From Sorghum bicolor (Eukaryota; Streptophyta; Magnoliopsida; Poales; Poaceae), in assembly GCF_000003195.3 (NCBI RefSeq), contig NC_012874.2, positions 64,368,580-64,432,579 of the forward strand: a stretch of 64,000 nucleotides of DNA, in the 5' to 3' direction. Made by a program: the position numbers and the translations under genes. Numbering within the stretch: the stretch's first letter is position 1; every line of letters starts with the position of its first letter. Shown here one piece after another: positions 41,422 through 50,703 of this stretch. The notes under the pieces were generated by a model, which saw only the letters and a list, made by a program, of their open reading frames with translations, did no database searches and had not been told where the DNA came from.

Positions 41422-42634
41422 CATCGCATATGCAGATAGTGTTCATGCAATCTGAAATTTAGAGACAGGTGATGTTCTATGCAGATAGTGTCCATATCCA
41501 GATACAGATAGTGTTCATGCAATCTCATATTCCATTGTACGGATATTTTATATTACTTAGTGGAATTTTAGAGACTTTGAGTTGTTCATTGTCTTTAGAG
41601 AATCAAGTTAATTATAGGTAATTTTAGAGACTTAGAGTTGTTCATTTTGACAGGCATTTTGCTGGTAACATTGTGATATATACAGCTCATGCCTTTATTG
41701 TTGGTTAATGCTGGTGCACTGGTTGCATTGGTGTCGTCCAAGGTCCGAGCAGGCAGTGGCCATGGTTTTGGGGCAATGGGGTTGTGCAGATTTTCCCATG
41801 GGTGTTCGGATGGCTTTGGTTTTCCTTTCCTGTGTTTATTTGGATCACTGGATACTCATTGGATGGTGCTCTTGTCAAGGTTTTGCAGCTAATACTCACT
41901 AACACCCACTCGTATTCTCTTGTCAAGTTGTCGCTAATTGGATTTTCATATTGCATTTCAGTTCAGCCATCCTGCAAGGCTTAGGCAGCGTACTTGGTGG
42001 TGTCGACAAGTTAAAACTGCTCATCGAAGCTATGTTTTGTTTTGGACGCATTGAGCTTTAGGTGTTAGTGAGCTAAGCTTTTGGTTACAAATGGTGAATG
42101 TATGACTTTTGGTCACATGAGGTAGAGATATGGATGTTGATGGCTTGCTTATGCTCTGCGAGCTTCTAAAGTATTTTGTACCTATACGATGTTGAATTTG
42201 ACCAGCCATACATTAGGCTAACTCATATATCAATGAATCAATATCAATGTTTTGTATTCATATTAATCAGTCTCCTTGTATGTATGGTTAATGTATATAT
42301 TGTATTGAATTTTTGTGCGTTGATAACAAATAATTTGGGATTCATTATGTACTGCTAATTAGCAGCATATATATTGTCTCTATGTGAATGTTTCGCGTTG
42401 GACTGTTAGTTGCTAAAAGTATTTATAACCTCAAACTATGTGTCGGTATATATAGCCCCTAAGGTGTCAGACAGTTGGTCGTTATAAACATGTTGGTCGG
42501 TATAGGCTATAGCGACGCCACTTTCAGCGACTCCAAGTAAGTGTCGGTATAGATCTATACCGACCGATGGAGCGTCGCTATATTGACCTATACGGACCCA
42601 CAGTGGGACGCTATTCTGGGGCTGTGGTGTAGTG

Positions 42635-43321
42635 ATTCAAGCACAAAGCAAAGAAAAGAAGAAGATGGCATCACCCTGCCAGAACTGCCCTTGCTGCCCC
42701 TTATTTCAACCGCCCAGCATAGTGCTTAGGTTGTGAAAATGTAAACCGAGTTGGTTTTCAAATATGTTTTGGATCTATTTTCGACATAGAAAACATGGAG
42801 AACACGTTTTTTTACTCGTTTTCTACTAGAATAAGATCACCCCCCTCTATATAAACAAGCGGATCATAGTCGGTTGAGTATTCAAACTTCTAATCATCCA
42901 AATCACAATACATACCCTCTTTTGCCCTACTTTCCCTCTACCTTGCTTGCTCATCAAGTTTCCCAACGGGATTTGGCAGCGTTCTAGGTGGTCTAACCAA
43001 CCCTAAAACACCCTTCACATGACGATGCTCCTCAACGGGTCTTCTCGAGAGGTATGCGGGAGTCTACCATATGAAGAACGAGCTTATCATCGGCCTAACT
43101 GACCCCTCAGCAGTTTCGTTGATCTGTTGCGTTCTTGCTGCGATCTAGATTTTTTGCAACCTTGGATGTGCTAGCCCTTGCTGCAGTCTGACCCAATCAG
43201 CCGTCAACAAGATGCTTTCTAGCTAACTGATGCAGCGCCCCAGGGAGATTATATGGATTGAGCTCCCAAGACGGTGCTAGCGAAAGATGTTGATGGACCA
43301 AGGATCAAGACGTTGGTCTAA
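42635..43321 (+). repeat. Remainder of the old gypsy LTR and flanking interior
   Basis: It continues the LTR interrupted at 37244. CTATATAAAC (about 42858) is a TATA box. The downstream AATCATCCAAATCACAATACATACCC resembles a transcript-start/R region. The LTR end could not be fixed. The last 40 bp (GACGTTGGTCTAAGG) seem to belong to the next copia remnant. Confidence 0.45.
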
Positions 43322-43660
43322 GGCTCTGATATTGTGTGAAAAATAATTGGAACAGCTTGGTATGCCCGCCCTTATTAGGCTGCCGCCCATGTTTATTACA
43401 TAGTTCGGTTGATACACGTCGTAGTAGGACTTCGTACACGATTGAGTGGCACTCTACATCAACTTGGAGCATGCTTCGTTTGAGCTTATCAACCACTAGT
43501 TTTCAGCCATGGAACAACATCAGCATCGGCCATAGAAATGATCAGCCGAACAAGCCAATATCTAAACCTATTGTTTCTTTAGAACTCAGTCTGTTCGGAA
43601 CCGTATCTATCTATGCTTCTATAACAAGGATCATATAACTGAAATTAATAAGAACATATA
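43322..43660 (-). mobile_element. Copia LTR remnant with primer-binding site
   Basis: On the minus strand AATATCAGAGCC (43322-43333) resembles the initiator-Met primer site and abuts an LTR-like end (TGTGTGAAAAATAATT on the plus strand). AATAAA on the minus strand near 43396 fits a polyadenylation signal. The far boundary is approximate and no coding part is left. Confidence 0.35.
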
Positions 43661-43962
43661 ATTTCCTTATAGAACAAGTAAAGCGATCCATCTTTTCTTG
43701 TAATAACCGCACACACCACACGACGTTCACGCTTATCATACCATGCTAGAGTAGCCCATGTGCCTCCTGACCATATCTGACGTGTAGATGGAGCAAATCA
43801 CCAAACATATGGATCTTTTACAGAACTAGCTAGATCCATGATCCCGTGCAAACACAAGTTGTACAATCTTTATTTTGCGATGATGGAAGAGTAATCTCTA
43901 GATCAAACACAGTGCCATAGATCTAATTAAGACGATCGATGGTTACAACTAACGCTTCTTGG
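43661..43962. other. 3' flank of the sulfotransferase gene
   Basis: No ORF is seen. On the minus strand this is the expected 3' UTR and downstream region. AATAAGAAC and AATTAATAAG-like A/T-rich motifs occur, but no single polyadenylation site could be chosen. Confidence 0.4.
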
Positions 43963-44721
43963 TTAACCTTTATGGAGGAGTAGTGAGGACTCCCCCCCAA
44001 AGGTGAGCCCAGAACCTCGAGTGGCCTCCTCAACAATCTTATCCAGCCTCGCCGCCATGTCCACAGTCATGTAGTTTTTCCAGTCGCCGACCTGCCCCTT
44101 CCTGAAGAATGTCTCACTCTTGATGCCCAGCCGCGTAGTACTCCCGTTCTTGTTGACGTCCTTGCTCTTGAGATTCTCCAAGCTGCACAGCTCCACGATC
44201 TGATCCACCACCCCATCCTCCTCGTCCTCCTCAGAGAAGCCGCACCCCATGAACGCTGCCAGCTTCTTGAGGCTGCCCACCGGATCTCCCAGCATGTCTT
44301 CGTACCTGAGGAACAGCACATGGTTGGGCCTCTTCTGGCTCGCGTGCCAGTATTCTAGGGCGTGGAGCCAGTGTGGCCCTCCGGGGAACCGCCCCTCACA
44401 GAAGAGCTCAAAAGCCTCCTCGAATTCGGTCACGCCTGCAGTGTCGTCGTCCTGCAGGTCGGCCTGGCCATCGCCGTCGCCGGCGGTGGCGGTGGCGGGT
44501 ACCGTCGCTGCCACCTTCTTGTAGAAGTACCAGTAGGAAACGAGCACGTCCTTGGGATCCCGGCACACGTACACGATCCGGCACCGGGAACCCTCCGCCG
44601 TGATGGCATGGGGAAGCTGGGAGTAGGGAAGGTGCGTTGCAAACAGCCGTGGAGAAGAAGGGAGCGCCTCATACAAACCCCTTACAGCTCTGCCGTCGGC
44701 GTCGTCGTCGTCGTCGTCGTC

Positions 44722-44756
<35 letters not shown>

Positions 44757-45225
44757 TGATCATGAACTCCAGGAAGCCGACACAGTCGTGCGGGTTCCGG
44801 TGGTTGAGCGGGTGTTGGCCGTCGGACGGCGAGTGGGTGGCACGGTTGAGCGTCGCGAAGGCAAGGGCCTTGAGCCAGGTGGTGCCGGACTTGGGTAGGC
44901 TGGCAAGGAAGATGTCTGATGTCTCCGGCTGGAACCATGACGATGCGCCAGCGGCAGCCAAGCCCTTGAGTATGAACTCAGCTTGCCAGAAGCCTCCGTA
45001 CTGCCGGCGGCGCACCATGAGCCGCGTCTCCAGGGGGAGCGACTCGATTATCTCAGTCTCAGCTGCAGGTACATTATTGGTGTACAGGCTCGCCGGGTTC
45101 CTCTGCTGCTTCCTCCTCGAGTGAGCTGCTGTTGCTTCGTCCGATGATGCAGATGCAGCTGGTGCAGGAGCCGCCATTTCTTCACCAGCGAGGACGGCTG
45201 CAGGGAGAGCAGCAGTAGTGCTCAT
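43963..45225 (-). CDS. Cytosolic-type plant sulfotransferase (SOT)
   Basis: The enzyme transfers sulfate from PAPS to a hydroxyl of a small molecule such as a flavonoid, hormone or other specialised metabolite. The ATG at 45225 (ACCATGA context) gives 420 residues. The frame stays open upstream but has no better start, and a 5'-UTR intron ends 6 bp before it. Motifs: the PAPS 5'-phosphosulfate loop [10 protein letters not shown] (residues 110-119), catalytic His198 in [11 protein letters not shown], the 3'-phosphate site Arg222...Ser230 ([10 protein letters not shown]) and RKGQVGDWK (375-383). All key residues are present. It is longer than usual (about 330-360) owing to an Ala-rich N-terminus, a Gln10-Glu-Asp7 insertion (158-175) and an Ala/Gly/Asp loop. 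The substrate cannot be read from the sequence. Confidence 0.93.
44701..44754 (-). repeat. In-frame trinucleotide repeats: (CAG)10 and (GAC)7
   Basis: The coding strand has ten pure CAG codons (44725-44754), one GAG, then seven pure GAC codons (44701-44721), giving polyGln and polyAsp. They lie between the PAPS loop and the catalytic His, in a surface-loop position. Confidence 0.95.
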
Positions 45226-45436
45226 GGTGCACTGTGTTTCGGTCGCATAAGCGTTTACATGCATCAGATTCAGAACATCCTTCAGTGAAGACAGAAGGTT
45301 ACAAGCAAAGGGATTGCATGCCAAAACTCACCAGAATTGATGTCCTCCAGATCGAGCTGTTGCTCCTCGGCCCTGTTGATGCACAACGCCCTCAACCACC
45401 AACCTGCAGTACCAATAATACCAATGAGTGCCCATT
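45226..45436 (-). promoter_or_regulatory. Upstream ORF ending on the sulfotransferase start codon
   Basis: If the 100-bp intron is removed, an ATG at about 45436 (MGTHWYYW...) opens a 37-codon upstream ORF whose TGA overlaps the main start as ATGA. Such an arrangement would lower or regulate translation. It depends on the splice prediction. Confidence 0.4.
45232..45331 (-). other. Predicted 100-bp intron in the sulfotransferase 5' UTR
   Basis: Donor CTG|GTGAGT (45331 downward), acceptor GAAACACAG (ending at 45232). The exon resumes TGCACC just before the ATG. Read by eye. Confidence 0.55.
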
Positions 45437-45444
45437 GGTTGATT

Positions 45445-45939
45445 TAGGAGTTGTTTTTGTGGGACAACGGTCTGGGGTTTTCGGCACGATATGAATTATT
45501 ATTGGTGAAGTTTGTTATATATATACAAGGTGCAGCAGAGGCCAAACCTGTTCTGCCTTCTTCCCCACCAGAAAATATTCCTTAGTATATATAATAAAAT
45601 TGTTCAGTTAGTTGAGGGACAGAATTTGGAATTTGAGTGGAAGAAAAACACCCAGGTATATTAAATTAAGTACAAAGTCCCAATAAATACGTAAACAGAG
45701 GTCATAGATGCAGAACAAACACATATATGTGTAAGCAGATCTGGGCACAGCAAACTCCAGAATATATATACAAGCATGGAGACTAAAGGAAAACTTAAGT
45801 AGCCCGCAGGCATACAATGTAATCGCCAATGAGTATCATGCATGCATGGCAGCTCTAGGAGTTTACCTCTTACTGACCCAACAATAAAATCATGAGGCCA
45901 ATGCCCATATGTTTGTTCTAGGTAACATCCTCTAGACTG
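45445..45939. other. Sulfotransferase upstream region
   Basis: This should hold the promoter. TATATATATA near 45517-45527 (minus reading) and a run of ATATATA near 45763 are TATA candidates. No coding sequence is recognised. Confidence 0.4.
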
Positions 45940-47060
45940 ATATATATGCACGCACCGTGGTCATGCCTTCTGGTTGTGCTTATTCTTTCAGCATAATGTT
46001 GACCTTGCTTGCTTCTCTTAACAACACAAAAATGTCGGTGTCAAAGTGCACAAGTTATTGGCCATTTGAACCTAGTTTACTGTTATTTTCTCTGTCCCGC
46101 AATATTTGACGTTGGAAACGGTAACCAAGATAGAAGGTAAAAGACCCTTATAGCCCTATGAAGCAATCATCACAACTGCTGAAAGTTTGGAATGACATGC
46201 ACATTAATTGCTCTCCTTGCTATACTGTTTATGCCCATGGCTAGACTTTTTTTTTCATTTAAACATCGAGGCTACTAATGGATGGTACGTGCTAGGATGA
46301 GTGGATGACAAATGATTGATGTCTTGATTGGGCTAGAGTAGGCTATAACGTGAAGCATTATGGGACAAGCTTTGAGTTCTAGAACGTCAATAATTTTGGA
46401 TTAAGGGAGTATATTGTTTAACCCTTTTTATATGCTTACTGCTTTGTCAATCATTTTAACCGATCACCATTGCCGCTGGATCCAACTAGGACTAGTCTTG
46501 ATCAGTGACGTATTGCTGCATTAAATTAATTAGGGAGTATGGATGACCAATACTCCCTCCGTCCCTAAATACTGCTATTTTTAGGAGAAAATTTTGTCCA
46601 CAAATATTGCTATTTCTACTAGCATACTCAGTCCACCAGCCCATTTAATTTCTCATTGGAACTTCCGTGGTCCACCAGCCCATTTAATTTCTTCTAGAGA
46701 GTAGTACTTTGGCGCATGGTAATTGGTTGAGTATGTTTAGTTGGCATTAAATGCAGCTCGTTGGAACCAGAGAACTATGGCTTAACGTGCATGATTAATG
46801 GTGGAACCCAAATTAATTGATGGTAGAATGGTCTTTTGTTTGCCACACTAATTTGTCTGAAATCTGCTAGAAATAGCAGTATTTGGGGACGGAGGGAGTA
46901 GACCACAACATTAATTAAGAGTGTACAATTACATATATCTCACTATCCCCTGCTTATTGTGTGTGAAAGTTATGGATTTATATTATTAACTATGTGTGTA
47001 GGGCAGGAATGTAATGATGCACAAATTAGTAGGATTGTGATGCACTGGCTAAAAAAGCGT
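45940..47060. repeat. Segmental duplication, copy 1 (with Stowaway insertion)
   Basis: Shares ordered blocks with 47985-48450: CAGCATAATGTTGACCT, GGTGTCAAAGT, TTAACCCTTTTTATATG, GGATCCAA, TTAATTAGGGAGTATGGAT and ACTATCCCCTGCTTA. A Stowaway MITE is present only in this copy. Confidence 0.8.
46553..46898. mobile_element. Stowaway (Tc1/mariner-type) MITE, 346 bp, target duplication TA
   Basis: Ends CTCCCTCCGTCCCTAAATAC and the complement of GTATTTGGGGACGGAGGGAG. TA occurs on both sides (46551-46552, 46899-46900). The related segment at about 48271-48285 shows the uninterrupted site with one TA. Confidence 0.95.
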
Positions 47061-47984
47061 TGAGAAGACCAGCTACATAGTAATATAATGCACAACTGAT
47101 ACGGAATGAATATCTTACATTTGCTAATTAGAAGATTCTTTCTAGCCCAAATCTGTCCTTTGTTCACTATTACAGCCAATTTGTAGAGGTAGATATAGAT
47201 ACTCCATATAGGTAGCTAGGCTAGCCGCCTACATTGTTATAGAAATAAGCGATTTGTAGAGATAGCTACTTAGCCACCCTTAGAAGTCAATGTCTAGAGA
47301 TGGTTATTAATCACAACTGTCTCTCTTCGAATCGTTTCCTCGAAATCCACCAAACAATGATAAGATAGGCCAAAAAAGCAATTTTTAAAAATCCGAGAGA
47401 ACCAACTGGAAGCCATATGCCTAGAGCAATTATTGATGTGTGCGCATATACCTCTTTACCGACCAACAATAAGGGCAGATGCCAAATCTTTACATCCCAA
47501 AATTTTTTGGTGTAAACTTTATATTTAAATAGGTGTTTAGATGCTTTCCAAATTTTTTGGTCAACAAGATACATGACACGGGTCCCTAATCAAGTTTACA
47601 CAGTTTTGAGGCTCCATGGTCCCAATTTCTAAATCTTTAAATCCAAGTTTTACAAGCCCCTGTTTAGATCGATTCTTCCAAAAAGTGCTCATTTCTCCAA
47701 AAGTTTTGGTTGTTTGCTGAGAGGGCAATCCCCTAGCGTTTGTGTGAGGCATTTACCATTACATCGTCTAGACTAGTATAATTATTCTCTTTAATACGCC
47801 AGAAATCCTTGGCCTCTCAGGGCATCGGCTATTGTTCAGTACTGTTCATTTTGCTATTTTTATTTTTATTCTTTTTATGTTTCACTCCTTTATGCGTATT
47901 TTTTCTCCTCTATTTTTTCTGCTTTTTTCTCCTTTTTCATGGTTTTTTCCTCAAAAAACCGGCACAACGTAGCCCATAATGCTA
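47061..47984. other. Intergenic between the two duplication copies
   Basis: No gene is seen. CCCTGTTTAGATCG near 47660 is a possible worn MITE end. The rest is AT-rich. Confidence 0.4.
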
Positions 47985-48450
47985 GTATATACGCACACGG
48001 ACACACGGTGGTTGTGCCTTCTTTTGTGTTTATTCTTCCAGCATAACGTTGACCTAGCTTTCCACTCTTATAACAGCAAAAAGAGATGTTGGTGTCAAAG
48101 TCTGCAAGTTGTCTTTGGTTATTTGATCTGATGACTATTGCCGGTGGATCCAACAGTTATATTGCTAGCTTAACCCTTTTTATATGTTTACAATCTTTGT
48201 CAACCATTTGAACCGATGACGACTATTGCCGGTGGATCCAAGTCGATACATTAATTAGGGAGTATGGATAACCAATAGACTGCAACATTAAGAATAAGGA
48301 ACTATACATATCCCTATCCCCTGCTTGTGAGTGAAAGTTACGATTTTATTTTATTGATAATGTGTTAAGAGCAGGTAGAATGATATGCACAAAGGAGCAC
48401 GATGGTGATGCAAAGGCTAATAATGTGTTAAGAGCAGGTAGAATGATGCA
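47985..48450. repeat. Segmental duplication, copy 2, with internal tandem repeats
   Basis: Homologous to 45940-47060 but lacking the Stowaway. ACTATTGCCGGTGGATCCAA occurs twice (about 48136 and 48220). A roughly 62-bp unit with TGTTAAGAGCAGGTAGAATG occurs twice (48361 and 48424). Confidence 0.8.
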
Positions 48451-48650
48451 CAAAGCAGCTCGATCATCGATCTTGCTAAACGAAAAAAAAAAGATAATCC
48501 TGCTCGGCGCACCGGCACAGCTTGCACATGGCCGCCGCCTGGCGCTCAGCCCCTCGGCAACTGGCGACTGCAAACTCAAATAAAATATTTGAATGCCGTG
48601 AAAGTAAAAGCTTCTAAAAATGAGACGTTGGACTGGGGTTGGAGGGAGTT

Positions 48651-48725
48651 GATACTTTTTTTTTAGGAAACAAGAGAGACTCAGGAGTCTACTGAAAAAT
48701 TTATTAAAAAAGGTAACCAATGAGA
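48651..48725 (-). mobile_element. 3' tail fragment of a LINE/SINE-like element
   Basis: On the minus strand it reads AATAAATTTTTCAGTAGACTCCTGAGTCTC then TTTCCTAAAAAAAAA, a structure like the A-tailed fragment at 54349-54450. Only a short 3' end is left. Confidence 0.4.
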
Positions 48726-49019
48726 TTATAGAAAGGCAACGAAGAACAAGAAGAAGGGGCTAAAAAAAGAGCCAGCTAGGATCACCCACTGCTCAACGTT
48801 CAAGAAACAGAAAAAGAGAAAGAAAAATGTTTGTGCATTGCAACGTGAACAAAATAATTCTATGGTAATTTTAGGTTTAAATGTGTTGTAACATCGGTGG
48901 CACCACAACTCTCTGATCACGAGCTCAATCACTCAATCTCACACTATAGTTGTATACTAACTGCCTCCTGACTCCACTTGACCACGTCCACCATTTGTTC
49001 GAGGTTGGAGCTGTTTTAA
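48726..49019. other. Intergenic, nothing recognised
   Basis: No conserved protein or structured RNA seen. Confidence 0.4.
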
Positions 49020-49490
49020 GCCTTGTTTAATGATTTTTAGATTTTCCGTCACATTAAATCTTGCGGCACATGCATAAAACATTAAATATAAATTAAAAAA
49101 TAATTAATTGTATAGTTTATCTATAATGGCAACGGATCTAGTGCAAACTCATCTCCTGTGCAAACTGTGCAAACTCTAATATGGACCGCAGGATGTTGAT
49201 CCAAGGGTGCGGAGAGATTGAGTCATTTTGCACTTAACCGCCCGCTCTTAATCACACTTTTACAAATTCCTCCTTCCACATCTCTCATGCGCCTCCTTGG
49301 ATCAACATCCTGCGGTCCCGATTAGAGTTTACACAGTTTGCACGGGAGATGAGTTTGCACTAAATCCGTTGCCATCTATAATTTACGAGACGAATCTTTT
49401 GAATCTAGTTAGTCCATGATTGAACAATATTTATCAACAAACAAAAGTGGTACAATCCATTTTGCAAAAAAAAAACTACTAAACAAGACC
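49020..49490. mobile_element. GGCCTTGTTTAG-type MITE interrupted by a Mutator-type MITE
   Basis: Diverged family ends GCCTTGTTTAATG and CTACTAAACAAGACC. The interior is split at 49128-49373 by another element; once removed, the family sequence is continuous (TTTATCTATAATTTACGAGACG). Confidence 0.8.
49128..49373. mobile_element. Mutator-like MITE, 246 bp, 9-bp target duplication
   Basis: Long inverted ends start GGCAACGGAT and finish ATCCGTTGCC, with near-complementary arms of roughly 80-90 bp including ATGTTGATCCAAGG / CCTTGGATCAACAT. The 9-bp duplication ATCTATAAT is perfect (49119-49127 and 49374-49382). Its length points to the Mutator superfamily. Confidence 0.92.
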
Positions 49491-50214
49491 GTCGTAGTGC
49501 ACATTGGTCTTCAGGTACTCTACTCCACACGCCTCCTACATGTAGGCTAGGTGCAGTGTGGCATCAGACCATGTGTGGAATCATCCCCCATTTGGAGCCC
49601 TCCGTTGTTGTACCCAACCGACGAAGTGATCGCCCACATCCCAAGGAAGTTAGCTCCTCATGATCGAGGTGCAGTGTGGCATCGGACCAGTTTCGCGGTC
49701 TGCTTACGAGCTATTACTAACAAAAGCAAGACAACCGCTTAGCCCACGAAACACCAACCAAGCCATCGAACACCTACGGAGGGAGGAGAGAACAACTCTT
49801 ACCACTACACCCCAAAGTCACTAGTTGCTTAGCAAAATAGCAATAGAAACAATCCTGCAGTATTTACTCCATAAGATTTTGAAATGGAGATTGAAGCCCT
49901 AACCTAATTCTAACAAAAAAAGTTTCAACTACAAATTTTTAACTCTCATCGAGATCTAGAACTCTAGTTTTGACCAATTTTCCATCTAAGATCATTTAAT
50001 AAAATTTGACAATATGAAAATTAAATTCATTAATCTTAAAACATAAATTGGAGCCCTAAATTATTTCAAATGAAAAAATAGTCAACTCAAAAGTTCTAGA
50101 TATTTTTGAATACTATAGCTTTTGTTCAGACCATATATCCATCCGAGATCATTTGAAAACATCAAAGTCAAATAAATTAAGTTGTAGTGGCAGTAGGATG
50201 CCCTTATTGTACCA
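49491..50214. other. Intergenic, nothing recognised
   Basis: GTGCAGTGTGGCATC(A/G)GACCA occurs twice (near 49551 and 49670), a small local duplication. No coding evidence. Confidence 0.4.
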
Positions 50215-50580
50215 TACAATAATATCATCTACCACAGCAAACCAAAAAAGGCTTGAGGTGTAATAGTTACTTTCACATTTTTTTTGAAGGTGTAATAGTT
50301 ACTTTCACATTGTTCACTATTTCTTCTTTTCTTAAGATAACACATCATTGTTGGCATGATTAATTTAGAGCTTTCACATTAACATTACAGGTGCATCCAT
50401 ATCTTCATACGACATGCAGGCATAATAGTAATACCATCTACCACGGCAACCAAAAAAGACTTGAGGTGCCATAATTACTTTCACATTGTTCACACATCAT
50501 TGGCATAATTAATTTAGAGCTTTCACATTGACAGTTACAGGTGCATCCATATCTTCATAAAACATGCAGGCATGCACTTA
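50215..50580. repeat. Local tandem duplication just 3' of the P450 gene
   Basis: Two copies (about 50228-50424 and 50433-50573) share ATCTACCAC.GCAA.CCAAAAAAG.CTTGAGGTG, TTACTTTCACATTGTTCAC, TTAATTTAGAGCTTTCACATT and ACAGGTGCATCCATATCTTC. The second copy lacks about 50 bp of the first. Confidence 0.85.
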
Positions 50581-50703
50581 ATCACAGACGTCCAGCAAAT
50601 AAGAACATACATATGCATACACAGAATTTCGTACATAAAGACACATCAATTTATGAATTAGGGACCTGTTTCACCATTTCAGGCAAGAACCCACAAACAG
50701 GCC

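Larger units (their letters stand above)
37245..42634. mobile_element. CACTA (En/Spm-type) element, non-autonomous, with LINE inside
   Basis: Termini are CACTACACCACAACAC and (right) GGCTGTGGTGTAGTG, flanked by the 3-bp duplication ATT (37242-37244 and 42635-42637). GTCGGTATAG-type subterminal repeats occur at both ends (37314-37455 and 42438-42590). No transposase is visible. Without the 2.56-kb LINE the element is about 2.8 kb. It carries GC-rich, exon/intron-like sequence near its left end. Confidence 0.92.

Noticed and set aside
44362..44898. 178-residue plus-strand ORF
   Set aside because: Antisense shadow of the sulfotransferase; its composition follows the codon structure of the real gene and it has no motif of its own.
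45264..45324. Longer N-terminus for the sulfotransferase
   Set aside because: The frame opens with TTG, not ATG, and lies inside the predicted leader intron. The ATG at 45225 has the better context and follows the splice acceptor.
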